Shown here in pieces: positions 16,274-25,161 of a stretch of 38,729 nt of DNA; position 1 is the stretch's first letter, and each line of letters begins with the position of its first letter. Both the position numbers and the translations under genes were made by a program. The stretch comes from Claveliimonas sp964652805. GTDB taxonomy: Bacteria; Bacillota; Clostridia; Lachnospirales; Lachnospiraceae. The stretch lies in the NCBI GenBank assembly GCA_964652805.1, contig CAZZBJ010000006.1:1-38729 (forward strand). The letters run 5' to 3'. The notes below the pieces were generated by a model, which was given only the letters and a program-made list of their open reading frames with translations, was not told the DNA's origin and did no database searches.

Positions 16274-17239
16274 TTATCTCTCCCGGATGACCTTCTCGAT
16301 CTCCTCTTTCTCCGGCATAACTTTCAGGGCTCCCTTTCTCGTGGTGATGATGGAAGCGCCTGCGTTGGCAAAGGTAAGCATCTCCTTTAAGTTCTCCTCT
16401 GTCAGATCCTCCAGGCCGTGCTCCAGGATGTAATTCAGGGTGCAGGCCTCAAAGGTGTCCCCCGCTCCCGTTGTCTCGATGGTATCCTCTCTCACAAAGG
16501 GAGCCGCCTCCACGATCATATCCTTATAGAAGGCACGGCTTCCCTCTTTTCCGAGCGTGACGCAGATCAGGGGGATGTCAAACTGCTCCCGCAGCATCGC
16601 CACACCTTTATTGTAATCCGTCGTTCCGGTCATGAACTCCATCTCGTTGTCCGAGATCTTCAGGATGTCACACTTGGACATACCGTACAGGATCTCCTCC
16701 TTCGCCTGGTCCAGGCTGTCCCAGAGGGGTTCCCTCAGGTTCGGGTCAAAGGAGACGAGAATCCCGTTCTCCTTCGCCACGTCGATGGCGTAGCGCGTGG
16801 CCTCCCTCACGCCTGCATGGGTGGAGGAAAGAGTTCCGAAGTGGAAGATCCTTGCCTTTTTGATCAGCTCCGGATCAACCTCCTCCTTTGTCAGCAGCAT
16901 ATCAGCGCCCGGGTTGCGGTAGAAGGAAAATTCCCTGTCCCCGTCCGGAAACGTGTGCACAAATGCCAGCGTCGTATGTACCTGGTTATCCATGGCAAGG
17001 GCGGACACGTCCGTACCGCTCTCCTCCACTACTTCCTTCAGCATCTTCCCGAACTGATCATTTCCTACCTTGCCGATAAAGGCCGTCTTCTTGCCCAGCT
17101 TGTTCAGCATGGCCAGCACGTTGCAGGGAGCTCCCCCGGGATTTACCTCCAGAAGAGGGTTCCCCTGACCGCTCAGGCCATTCTCCGTAAAGTCGATCAA
17201 AAGCTCTCCAAGTGCCACCACATCGTATCTTGTCTCCAT
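16274..17239 (-). CDS. scrK: PfkB family fructokinase
   Basis: Sugar kinase of 321 residues that phosphorylates fructose with ATP. The start reads ALGELLIDFTE, with the substrate-site glycines in NPGGAPCNVLAML, SFDPNLREPLW in the middle, and the anion-hole and catalytic base signature TTGAGDTFEA near residue 257. ACAGGAGG precedes the ATG. The gene follows the GH32 gene by 25 bases, the usual arrangement for sucrose use, where the hydrolase supplies fructose. The partner is truncated here, so this kinase may now serve fructose from other sources. Confidence 0.92.
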   Translation of the reverse strand: METRYDVVALGELLIDFTENGLSGQGNPLLEVNPGGAPCNVLAMLNKLGKKTAFIGKVGNDQFGKMLKEVVEESGTDVSALAMDNQVHTTLAFVHTFPDGDREFSFYRNPGADMLLTKEEVDPELIKKARIFHFGTLSSTHAGVREATRYAIDVAKENGILVSFDPNLREPLWDSLDQAKEEILYGMSKCDILKISDNEMEFMTGTTDYNKGVAMLREQFDIPLICVTLGKEGSRAFYKDMIVEAAPFVREDTIETTGAGDTFEACTLNYILEHGLEDLTEENLKEMLTFANAGASIITTRKGALKVMPEKEEIEKVIRER

Positions 17240-17264
17240 TCTCGTTCCTCCTGTTCTGCATGAT

Positions 17265-18464
17265 TCAGCAGTCCATCGTCTTTTTAAGGGACCATGTCTG
17301 CATTGAGCGTATTTTTAAATTTCCGGCAGGAACAGACAGGAAATTCTTATCCTGGCTCCGGTCAGCGAAAACATTACAGCTGTGGTTGGTCCTGTAATCC
17401 TCCGCAAACACCTCAATGGAACTGGTGTCCACAAATATGCGGACAGAGAACGTCCCCGGCTCCTTCAGCCGGAGAGGACTGTGACTGACGCCTCTGCTCC
17501 AGCCATCTGCATGATCTCTGTCAAAATACATGTGCTGTCCCTTCAGGTCAAAGGTAATCTTTGTCTGCCTGGTCCTGTCCTGATCGCAGCGCAGCAAAAG
17601 GGAAAACGCACTGGCTGTCGTCTCTTTCAGATCCACTTCCATTTTCAGCTCATAGGCGTATCCGTCCCGCAGAGGGATATCCTCTCTCCCGCCTTCCACA
17701 AGCACATTCTCCTGTGCGGTCTCCTCTTTGCGAAGCGCTTCCAGCTCCTCCACAGGCTCAAAGCTGAGCGTGTGGTCTGCGTTCATTCTGACCTGCCGCG
17801 GCACAGCAAAAGAGCCGCACCATCCCTCCCTGTAGGCCGGACCCCAGTTCTTCCAGAAGGGCATCCAGTCCCAGGCGTTGGCCCACCCTATGACAAGGCG
17901 GCGTCCCTTCCCGTCCACAAAGGACTGAGGCGCGTAAAAATCAAATCCCCAGTCCGCCTCTCCCGCGCCCATAGGTGACACAAGGAGCACATATTTGTCT
18001 CCAAGAGGGAAGAAATCCGGGCACTCCCACATGTATCCCCATTCCCCCCTGCTCTGGGCAAGGACGCTGAAAAATTCCCAGTGGAGCATATCTTCAGACA
18101 CATATAGAAGAGCCTGCGCAAGATTATTTTTGCTCGCTCCACATATCATATAATATTTCCCGTCATTTTTCCATACTTTTGGATCCCTAAATAAATGTTT
18201 TGGCACTCCCTCCGGGGCTGTGAGAACCGGATTTCCCTCATATTTCTCAAAATGGATGCCGTCTTCACTGAAGGCGATACACTGAGTCTGCTCAAAACCG
18301 CTGCCATTGTTCGTACATCCCGTATACATGAGGAACAGTTTTCCGTCGTGCTCGATAGCGCTCCCCGAAAAGCAGCCTCCCCGGTAATGGTTTTCTTCAT
18401 TAAATTCTTCTCTGCGCTTTTTGGCAAATTCCGTGTTCAGTCCGGACTCTCTTGCCGCTTTCAT
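17265..18464 (-). pseudogene. GH32 sucrose hydrolase, N-terminus lost
   Basis: The frame of 399 codons begins about 80-90 residues into a glycoside hydrolase family 32 protein. The transition-state motif FRDP (Asp at 94), the acid/base motif EC (Glu at 147) and the C-terminal beta-sandwich (SSIEVFAEDYR) are intact. The N-terminal WMNDPNG motif with the nucleophile aspartate is absent from all three minus-strand frames up to the dnaJ gene. In its place are about 27 charged residues of unknown origin (MKAARESGLN onward), and the GAGGAG touching the ATG is badly spaced. The gene should encode no active hydrolase. A 5' deletion is the simplest cause. Confidence 0.75.
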
Positions 18465-18705
18465 CTCCTCAGTCAGCTCAGGGGACTCTGTTTCCTCTCC
18501 GGAAGGACGGGAACATTCAGAAGGCGCTCCTATATCTTCCCGCCTCCTCCGGTTTCAGAGATACCCCGAAGGGAGCCCGTACGCTTGGCGTGTCCCGGAA
18601 TTCCGCTCGTACAGGCTGATTTCAATATATTTGCTCAGCTTTGAAAAAATGGAGGCTTCAGATCAGGTACGATCCGTCCGATACGACCGCACAAAACGAC
18701 TATAT

Positions 18706-18746
18706 AAAAAAGGGGAGAGGCCCTGATGACTAATCATCAAGAGCCT
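18706..18746 (-). terminator. likely terminator of the heat-shock operon
   Basis: A stem around TGATGA-TTAG-TCATCA overlaps the dnaJ stop codon and is followed, after a short C-rich gap, by six T residues in the mRNA sense. The stem is extended by AGG/CCT pairs with mismatches. The region from here to 18464 holds no recognised gene, only the disrupted start of the GH32 locus. Confidence 0.5.
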
Positions 18747-19914
18747 CCTTTACTTTATCCATAAAGCCTTTTTTCTTTTTCCTGTGCTTCTCCAGCTCCT
18801 CCGGCGTCTGGTTCAGTGTGTTGCCGGAGAGGGCGTCGAACTGGCGCAGGGCCTCCTTTGCCTCGGCGCTCAGATGCTCAGGCGTCTGGATGACCAGCGT
18901 CACATAGTGGTCGCCCCTCACCTGGGAATTGCGCACAGAGGGAACGCCCTTGCCGCGCAGGCGGACCTTCGTGTCTGTCTTTGTGCCCGGCTTTACATTG
19001 TACACCACATCGCCATCCACGGTCCTGATGCGGATATCTCCGCCAAGGGCCGCCTGGGCAAAGGAGACAGGAACTGTGGAGAAGATGTTCATATCCTGCC
19101 GCATGAAGATGGGATGCCGTGACACAGCCACTTCCACAAGCAGATCTCCTCTTGGGCCGCCGTTTACGCCCGGCTCACCCTTCTCGCGGATGCGGACACT
19201 CTGCCCGTTGTCAATACCCGCTGGGATGGACACAGCAATCTTCTTCTTGCTGGAAATATAGCCGGTGCCGCCGCAGTCCGGACACTTGTCCTTAATGATC
19301 TGTCCGCTGCCGCCGCAGTCCGGACATGTCTGTACATTCTGCACTGTGCCGAAGAAGGACTGCTGGGTGTAGACAACCTGCCCCTTGCCGCCGCACTTTG
19401 GACAGGTCTGGGGGGATGTACCCGGCTTGGCCCCTGTTCCGTTGCACTTCGGGCAGGAATCCTTCAGGACAACCTCTATCTCCTTCTCGCAGCCGAACAC
19501 GGCTTCCTCAAATGTGATGCGGACGCTCTTGCGGATGTTCATCCCCTTCATGGGACCCTGGTTTGTCCTTCCTCTGCGCCGGCCTCCGCCAAACAGATCG
19601 CCGAACATATCTCCGAAGATGTCACTGAAATCCGTGCCGCTGAAATCAAATCCTCCGAAGCCTCCGGCTCCGCCGGCGCCGCCCTCAAAGGCAGCATGGC
19701 CGAACTGGTCATACTGACGGCGTTTTTCCGGATCACTCAGGACCGCGTAGGCCTCTGACGCTTCTTTAAATTTCCGCTCCGCCTCTTTATCTCCGGGGTT
19801 CATATCAGGATGGTACTTTTTGGCCACCTTCCTGTATGCCTTTTTCAGAGTTGCATCGTCGGCGTCCCTGCTGACGCCCAGCACCTCGTAGTAATCTCTC
19901 TTTGACTCTGCCAT
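18730..19914 (-). CDS. dnaJ: co-chaperone DnaJ
   Basis: Type I Hsp40 of 394 residues that delivers clients to DnaK and stimulates its ATPase. The J domain covers residues 5-70 with the HPD tripeptide (KKYHPDMNPGD). A glycine/phenylalanine-rich linker follows (GGAGGAGGFGGFDFSGTDF). Four zinc-binding CxxCxGxG repeats come next, starting CPKCNGTG, CPKCGGKG, CPDCGGSG and CPDCGGTG. The client-binding beta domains complete the protein. It is the last gene of the hrcA operon, but a 192-base gap with mutually exclusive hairpins separates it from dnaK, which may lower its expression. Confidence 0.97.
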   Translation of the reverse strand: MAESKRDYYEVLGVSRDADDATLKKAYRKVAKKYHPDMNPGDKEAERKFKEASEAYAVLSDPEKRRQYDQFGHAAFEGGAGGAGGFGGFDFSGTDFSDIFGDMFGDLFGGGRRRGRTNQGPMKGMNIRKSVRITFEEAVFGCEKEIEVVLKDSCPKCNGTGAKPGTSPQTCPKCGGKGQVVYTQQSFFGTVQNVQTCPDCGGSGQIIKDKCPDCGGTGYISSKKKIAVSIPAGIDNGQSVRIREKGEPGVNGGPRGDLLVEVAVSRHPIFMRQDMNIFSTVPVSFAQAALGGDIRIRTVDGDVVYNVKPGTKTDTKVRLRGKGVPSVRNSQVRGDHYVTLVIQTPEHLSAEAKEALRQFDALSGNTLNQTPEELEKHRKKKKGFMDKVKEALDD

Positions 19915-19989
19915 TTGCTATCAACCTTTCGTTTTATTCAGGGAAATGCCGTACGTACCCTCTCTGCGGGCGCAGTACATGCAGACAAA

Positions 19990-20043
19990 GTTCTGCGGGA
20001 TCCGCAGGAAGTGGAACCATCCTCCCTTTGAATTCCGCAGAAC
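19990..20043 (-). repeat. competing inverted repeats between dnaK and dnaJ
   Basis: In the mRNA sense GTTCTGCGG (20035-20043) can pair with CCGCAGAAC (19990-19998), but the latter can instead fold locally with CTGCGG (20002-20007) across a three-base loop. The two folds exclude each other. The gap has no other strong signal. Confidence 0.55.
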
Positions 20044-20106
20044 GATTTTCCTGTGAAGTCTTACAAGGTTTTATCCTGGTCCAGGCCTGCCAGCTCTGCC
20101 TGGCTC

Positions 20107-21996
20107 TTAGACTTCTTTGTAATCTCCGTCTACCACGTCATCGCTGCCGTAGCCCTCCGGACCGGCTCCTGCTCCTGTGCCAGCTTCGGCTCCTGCTCCC
20201 GGGCTCGGGCCTGCGCCTGCGTTTGCATTTGCGCCTGCCTGCTCGTACATCTTGGCAAATATCTTCTGTGCACTCTGCATCAGTTTGTCCTTGCCTGCCT
20301 TGATCTCAGCGATCTGCGCATCGGATATATCTTCCATGTTTGCTTTTTCCAGCAATTCCTTCAGTGCCTTGCAGTCAGCCTCCACAGCGGCTTTCTCGGA
20401 AGCATCGATCTTGTCTCCCACTTCCTCGAGAGCCTTCTCTGTCTGGAATACGAAGGCGTCAGCGTCGTTCTTTGTTTCAATGGCCTCTTTGCGCTTCTTG
20501 TCCTGTGCCTCGAAGGCAGCCGCCTCTTTCACAGCCTTGTCGATATCCTCCTCAGACATGTTGGAGCCAGCCGTGATGGTGATGTGCTGCTCCCTTCCTG
20601 TTCCAAGATCTTTAGCGGAAACATTTACGATACCGTTTGCATCGATGTCAAACGTGACCTCAATCTGCGGTACTCCGCGGGGAGCCGGCGGGATGCCGTC
20701 CAGCCTGAACTGGCCGAGGGATTTGTTGTCCTTTACGAGCTGCCTCTCTCCTTGCACTACGTTGATGTCAACGGCTGTCTGGTTGTCCGCCGCTGTGGAG
20801 AAAATCTGGCTCTTCTTTGTAGGAATAGTCGTGTTCCTCTCGATCAACCTTGTAGCTAAACCGCCCATTGTCTCGATGGACAGTGACAGAGGCGTGACGT
20901 CCAGAAGAAGGATATCGCCTGCGCCGGCGTCGCCTGCCAGCTTGCCGCCCTGGATGGAAGCTCCAAGCGCCACGCACTCGTCCGGATTCAGGGATTTGCT
21001 GGGCTCCTTGCCTGTCAGCTGCTTTACCTTATCCTGAACAGCCGGGATACGTGTGGAACCGCCTACCAGCAGTACCTGGCCAAGTTCGGAGGCTGTGATG
21101 CCCGCGTCAGAAAGAGCTCTCTGTACAGGTTCTGTTGTCTTCTCTACCAGGTCGTGTGTCAGCTCGTCGAATTTTGCCCTTGTCAGGTTCATATCAAAGT
21201 GCTTCGGTCCCTCTGCTGTTGCAGTGATGAACGGAAGGTTGATGTTTGTCGTTGTGGCGGAAGAAAGCTCCTTCTTTGCCTTCTCGGCGGCTTCCTTCAG
21301 TCTCTGGAGAGCCATCTTGTCTGTGGACAGATCCACGCCCTCCATCTTCCTGAACTCTGAGATCATATAGTCTGTGACCTTCTGGTCAAAGTCATCGCCG
21401 CCCAGCCTGTTGTTTCCGGCTGTGGAGAGAACCTCGATCACGCCATCGCCGATCTCGATGATCGACACGTCGAATGTACCGCCGCCAAGGTCGTATACCA
21501 TGATCTTCTGCTCTTTCTCATTGTCAAGGCCGTATGCCAGCGCTGCCGCTGTAGGCTCGTTGATGATACGCTTTACATCCAAACCGGCGATCTTTCCGGC
21601 ATCCTTTGTAGCCTGACGCTGTGCGTCGTTGAAGTATGCGGGAACGGTGATGACAGCCTCTGTCACCTTCTCGCCGAGGTAGCCCTCTGCGTCCGCTTTC
21701 AGCTTCTGCAAAATCATAGCTGAGATTTCCTGGGGTGAATATTTCTTGCCGTCGATCTCTACCTTGTAGTCTGTTCCCATCTGTCTCTTGATGGAGGAGA
21801 TAGTCCTCTCAGCGTTTGTGACTGCCTGACGCTTTGCAGGCTCGCCCACAAGACGCTCGCCTGTCTTTGTGAAGGCAACTACAGATGGTGTGGTCCTTGC
21901 TCCTTCCGTATTTGCGATAACTACCGGCTGTCCGCCTTCCATGACGGCCACACAGCTGTTTGTCGTACCTAAGTCAATACCTATGATTTTTCCCAT
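20107..21996 (-). CDS. dnaK: chaperone DnaK (Hsp70)
   Basis: Hsp70 chaperone of 629 residues. The ATPase domain shows IGIDLGTTNSCVAV, the phosphate loops VYDLGGGTFDVSI and LVGGSTRIPAV, and the short Gram-positive form of the early subdomain. The substrate domain starts after the linker (DVTPLSLSIETMGG). The C-terminal lid ends in an unusual run of about 30 residues made almost only of Gly, Ala and Pro (587-616), followed by SDDVVDGDYKEV. AGGAGG precedes the ATG. The gene is third in the hrcA-grpE-dnaK-dnaJ operon under CIRCE control. Confidence 0.98.
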   Translation of the reverse strand: MGKIIGIDLGTTNSCVAVMEGGQPVVIANTEGARTTPSVVAFTKTGERLVGEPAKRQAVTNAERTISSIKRQMGTDYKVEIDGKKYSPQEISAMILQKLKADAEGYLGEKVTEAVITVPAYFNDAQRQATKDAGKIAGLDVKRIINEPTAAALAYGLDNEKEQKIMVYDLGGGTFDVSIIEIGDGVIEVLSTAGNNRLGGDDFDQKVTDYMISEFRKMEGVDLSTDKMALQRLKEAAEKAKKELSSATTTNINLPFITATAEGPKHFDMNLTRAKFDELTHDLVEKTTEPVQRALSDAGITASELGQVLLVGGSTRIPAVQDKVKQLTGKEPSKSLNPDECVALGASIQGGKLAGDAGAGDILLLDVTPLSLSIETMGGLATRLIERNTTIPTKKSQIFSTAADNQTAVDINVVQGERQLVKDNKSLGQFRLDGIPPAPRGVPQIEVTFDIDANGIVNVSAKDLGTGREQHITITAGSNMSEEDIDKAVKEAAAFEAQDKKRKEAIETKNDADAFVFQTEKALEEVGDKIDASEKAAVEADCKALKELLEKANMEDISDAQIAEIKAGKDKLMQSAQKIFAKMYEQAGANANAGAGPSPGAGAEAGTGAGAGPEGYGSDDVVDGDYKEV

Positions 21997-22041
21997 GATG
22001 TGATTCCTCCTGTTATATTTTGATTTTTGATCGTTTGCTCA

Positions 22042-22731
22042 TTAGTTAGCCACCTTCACCATGCTGTGTCTCACGACACCGTCACGGTACATGTAGCCCT
22101 TCTGGAATTCTTCGGCTACTATATTTTCGCCTAAGCTCTCATCCTCCACATGCATCACCGCATTGTGGAAGGCGGGATCGAATTCCTGCCCCACCGCCTC
22201 GATCGGCGTCACGCCGATCTCCTTCAGTGCGGCCATCATCTGTTTGTACACCTTATCCATGCCCTGCATGAAGGGGTGTTCCCTCTCCTCCTCTTTAACC
22301 GCACCCAGACCTCTCTCGAAGCTGTCCACGATGGGGAGGAGTTTTTCTATGATATCTTTCGCACCAACCTCGTACATCTGGGATTTCTCCCTCTCTGTGC
22401 GCTTGCGGAAGTTATCAAACTCAGCCATCTGTCTCGTGAGCTTATCTGTAAGCTCCTCGATCTTCTCGTCTTTTTTGTCTTTCTTCTTTCTGCCAAAGAG
22501 CTTCTTCCCCTCGGTCTTTCCTTCCCCGGTGGAGGCCTCCTCTTCAGGCTCCTCCTGGCCCTCCGCCTCGGCTTTGTCTTCCTGATCCCCGTCTTCAGCG
22601 GGAATCTCGCCACCGCCCGGCTCCTCCTTGGCGGAGGCAGTCTTCTTAGCCTCTTCCACAGCCTCTTTTACTACCTCTTCCTGGCTTTTTTCCTGTTTTA
22701 CTTCTTCCTGATTGCTTTTATTTTCTTCCAA
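22042..22731 (-). CDS. grpE: nucleotide exchange factor GrpE
   Basis: GrpE of 229 residues, the dimeric factor that releases ADP from DnaK. The first 75 residues are a highly charged, probably disordered Glu/Lys tail ending in a basic patch (GRKKKDKKDEK). A long coiled helix follows (EELTDKLTRQMAEFDNFRKR), and then the beta wing with the signature near GYMYRDGVVRHSMVKVA. The charged tail is longer than in E. coli GrpE. The gene begins 17 bases after hrcA and ends 45 bases before dnaK. Confidence 0.96.
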   Translation of the reverse strand: MEENKSNQEEVKQEKSQEEVVKEAVEEAKKTASAKEEPGGGEIPAEDGDQEDKAEAEGQEEPEEEASTGEGKTEGKKLFGRKKKDKKDEKIEELTDKLTRQMAEFDNFRKRTEREKSQMYEVGAKDIIEKLLPIVDSFERGLGAVKEEEREHPFMQGMDKVYKQMMAALKEIGVTPIEAVGQEFDPAFHNAVMHVEDESLGENIVAEEFQKGYMYRDGVVRHSMVKVAN

Positions 22732-22748
22732 GAATCCATCCGCCTTTC

Positions 22749-23792
22749 TTATTCTTTATTATGGAAAATCGCATCCAGCTCACCCTGCAGGCGCTTCAGC
22801 GATTTCAGTACATGCTCGTAATCCATCCGCTTCGGTCCGATAATTCCTATCGTTCCCTTCATGCCGTCCCCCAATTCATAGGTTGCGGTGACGACACTGC
22901 AGTCCTTCATGGTCTGCACCGGCGTCTCGTCTCCGATATACACCTGGATGCCTGTGTTGTCCTCCCGGGAAAGGGTCTGCGTAACCAGCTCTGTGAGCTG
23001 CTGTTTCTCCTCAAAGGCGCTAATGATCTCCTGTGCGCTCTTCTTATCGCTGAGCTCCGGATACTTGAAAATGTTTGTGGCTCCGCTTGTGTAAATCTGC
23101 ATATCCTCGTCTACCTGGATGGCGTCCGCCACCGCGTCAAGCACATCGCTGATCACCGCGCTGTGGATGCCCGCCTGTTCCTTCAGCCTTGCTATCAGTC
23201 CCAGATTGATCTCCTCAATGGACATGCCGTTCAGCGTCGTGTTGAGCAGCATGTTCAGCTTCAGCAGATTTTCATTTCCGAGAGGCTCGCCCACACCTAT
23301 GATCTTGTTCTTTATGACATTTCCTCCGAGCACGATCACCGCAATGATCTGCTCATCGTCCACCTGGGAGAGCTGAATGAACTTCAGCTTGTTGGCGCTG
23401 TTCATGGGAGTGGAAACCATGGTCGCGTAGTTGGTGTTTGCCGCCAGCACTCTTGCTGCCTGCTTCAGGAGCTGATCCATCTTGTCTGCCTTATCCAGCA
23501 TCTGCTCCTGCATCTCGTTTAGCTCCTGTTCCTTCTCCTCCATCAGCATATCCACATATAAGCGGTATCCCTTGTCGGAAGGGATCCTTCCCGCTGATGT
23601 GTGGGGCTGCAGGATATATTCCAGCTCTTCCAGATCTGCCATCTCATTGCGGATCGTCGCAGAACTCAGATTCAGGTCCGTGTATTTGGAAATGGTCCTG
23701 GAGCCCACGGGCTCGCCTGTTTCCAAATAGTTCTGGATGATCGCATGAAGGATTTTCAGTTTTCTTTCACCCAGTCCATCTTTGGCCTGCAT
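22749..23792 (-). CDS. hrcA: heat-shock repressor HrcA
   Basis: Repressor of 347 residues that binds CIRCE and needs GroEL to fold, giving feedback control of chaperones. The winged-helix part (LGERKLKILHAIIQNYLETGEPVGSRTISK, in two pieces of the same helix bundle) is at the N-terminus, followed by a GAF-like domain and the dimer region. I place the start at 23792, preceded by AAAGGAGG; an upstream GTG at 23822 lies within the CIRCE repeat and is rejected. It is the first gene of the operon and so represses itself. Confidence 0.96.
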   Translation of the reverse strand: MQAKDGLGERKLKILHAIIQNYLETGEPVGSRTISKYTDLNLSSATIRNEMADLEELEYILQPHTSAGRIPSDKGYRLYVDMLMEEKEQELNEMQEQMLDKADKMDQLLKQAARVLAANTNYATMVSTPMNSANKLKFIQLSQVDDEQIIAVIVLGGNVIKNKIIGVGEPLGNENLLKLNMLLNTTLNGMSIEEINLGLIARLKEQAGIHSAVISDVLDAVADAIQVDEDMQIYTSGATNIFKYPELSDKKSAQEIISAFEEKQQLTELVTQTLSREDNTGIQVYIGDETPVQTMKDCSVVTATYELGDGMKGTIGIIGPKRMDYEHVLKSLKRLQGELDAIFHNKE

Positions 23793-23815
23793 CTTTACTG
23801 CCTCCTTTTGTATTG

Positions 23816-23842
23816 TTAGCACTCATTTGATTTGAGTGCTAA
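23816..23842 (-). promoter_or_regulatory. CIRCE operator, HrcA binding site
   Basis: TTAGCACTC-N9-GAGTGCTAA is a perfect match to the CIRCE consensus. It lies in the leader between the promoter and the hrcA ribosome site, as in other clostridia. Confidence 0.99.
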
Positions 23843-23856
23843 TCTCTACGGTTATT

Positions 23857-23885
23857 AATGTATCACTATGGTTTTTATTTGTCAA
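23857..23885 (-). promoter_or_regulatory. heat-shock operon promoter
   Basis: TTGACA (23880-23885), 17 bases, TACATT (23857-23862) on the minus strand. Transcription would start just before the CIRCE element. Confidence 0.88.
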
Positions 23886-23942
23886 CAGGATTTACAAATT
23901 TTTTATACTTTACAGGAAATTTGTGAAATTTCTCATTTTATG

Positions 23943-23951
23943 TGATATACT
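23943..23951 (+). promoter_or_regulatory. candidate extended -10 promoter for the pseudouridine synthase
   Basis: TGATATACT fits an extended -10 element (TGn plus TATACT). A weak TTGTGA lies 19 bases upstream. The leader of about 130 bases that follows is rich in CAG/GAG-like repeats (23960-24045) with no clear fold. Confidence 0.4.
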
Positions 23952-24089
23952 CAGGTACTGCCACACCTGCAGCGCAGTGCGCAGTGAACAGAAAGCAGAG
24001 AGCAGAGGACAGCGGGCAGATGCCAGAGGGCAGGACAGCCTCAGTCTGTGGCGAGACCCTGAAATCAGGGCCGAAAAGGAGGATGGAAA

Positions 24090-25007
24090 ATGGACAGGAT
24101 CATTTCATATACAATAAGAAATGAGGAGGAGGGCCTGCGGGTGGAGCAGGTGCTCCGTCGGAAGGGCTACTCCCGTCAGAACCTTTCCGTCATAAAAAGG
24201 ATGCCTGACAGCATCCTTGTAAACGGTATGCCTTATTATATGCGCCGGCAGGTGCAGCAAGGGGACACTCTGACCGTGCACATCCACGAGACAGGCGTCT
24301 CCGAGAAGATTCCTCCCGTCCATCTGCCCCTGGATGTCATGTATGAGGACGAGGACATCATCGTCGTCAACAAGCCCGCCGGCATGCCCGTCCACCCCTC
24401 CATGAACAACTACACCAACACCATGGCAAACGCCCTTGCCTGGTACTACAAAGAGCAGGGCAAGCCCTTCATCTTCCGCTGCTCCAACCGGCTGGACCGG
24501 GACACCTCCGGCCTCACGGTGGTGGCAAAGCACCTGGTCAGCGCCGGTATCCTCTCCTCCATGACTGCAAAAAAGACACTGGTGAGGGAGTATCTTGCCA
24601 TTGTCTCCGGCCACGTGTCGCCCTTCCGGGGCACCATCTGTACTCCCCTGGCCCGCAAAGGCACATCCATCATCGAGCGGATGGTGGATTTCGAGAGGGG
24701 CGAGGAGGCTGTCACCCACTACGAGACCGTGGGCTTCTACGGCCCCCACAGCCTGGTGAAGCTGAGGCTGGAGACAGGCCGCACCCACCAGATCCGGGTC
24801 CACATGCAGTACCTGGGCTATCCCCTCATCGGGGACTATCTCTACAATCCGGATATGAAATACATCAGCCGGCAGGCTCTCCACTCCCACCGGCTGTCCT
24901 TTCCCCATCCCATGACAGGGGAAAGGATGGCATTTTCGGCTCCTCTGCCTGAAGATATGCAGAGGGTACTCCAGGTCACATCGTCCTCTCCAGCTTCACA
25001 AGGGTAA
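24090..25007 (+). CDS. RluA family pseudouridine synthase
   Basis: RNA-modifying enzyme of 305 residues with an N-terminal S4-like RNA-binding region (residues 15-80) and the RluA catalytic domain. The catalytic aspartate is in NRLDRDTSGL at about residue 135; VVNKPAGMPVHPS and GRTHQIRVHMQYLGYPLIGD are the other family motifs. Substrate specificity cannot be told; the closest named types act on 23S rRNA or tRNA. AAAGGAGG ends seven bases before the chosen ATG. An earlier ATG directly touches the ribosome site and is out of frame. The gene stands alone on the plus strand. Confidence 0.93.
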   Translation: MDRIISYTIRNEEEGLRVEQVLRRKGYSRQNLSVIKRMPDSILVNGMPYYMRRQVQQGDTLTVHIHETGVSEKIPPVHLPLDVMYEDEDIIVVNKPAGMPVHPSMNNYTNTMANALAWYYKEQGKPFIFRCSNRLDRDTSGLTVVAKHLVSAGILSSMTAKKTLVREYLAIVSGHVSPFRGTICTPLARKGTSIIERMVDFERGEEAVTHYETVGFYGPHSLVKLRLETGRTHQIRVHMQYLGYPLIGDYLYNPDMKYISRQALHSHRLSFPHPMTGERMAFSAPLPEDMQRVLQVTSSSPASQG

Positions 25008-25161
25008 AAATGAAGGCTGCCTGACCAAAAAATAAGCTCCTGTCAGGATAAAGCCGGGGCAGCAGTATAGACGGGTTATATCTGCCGTTCTCCAGGGAGC
25101 CTATGGTCTGCCGCGACACCTCCAGGCTGGCAGTCAGTTCCTCCTGCCGGATCCCCCGCAC
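24976..25161 (-). pseudogene. XRE-type helix-turn-helix regulator fragment
   Basis: IRQEELTASLEVSRQTIGSL and ENGRYNPSIL are a textbook XRE recognition unit. The usual first dozen residues are missing, and the expected continuation (a helix with KIA or similar) is replaced by unrelated sequence before a stop. The only start is a GTG lying inside the 3' end of the molybdopterin gene in another frame, and the tail overlaps the pseudouridine synthase gene. It looks like a deletion scar fused to the end of that operon. Confidence 0.6.

Noticed and set aside
18661..18690. Near-palindrome GTACGAT/ATACGAC as a sugar operator for the GH32 gene
   Set aside because: The match between arms is poor and the gene behind it is broken.
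19918..20066. Small minus-strand frame between dnaK and dnaJ with a CMYC motif
   Set aside because: It has no usable start codon with a ribosome site, and the repeats explain the sequence better.
25008..25070. Inverted repeat CCTGAC/GTCAGG after the pseudouridine synthase gene as a terminator
   Set aside because: The loop is long and no T run follows.
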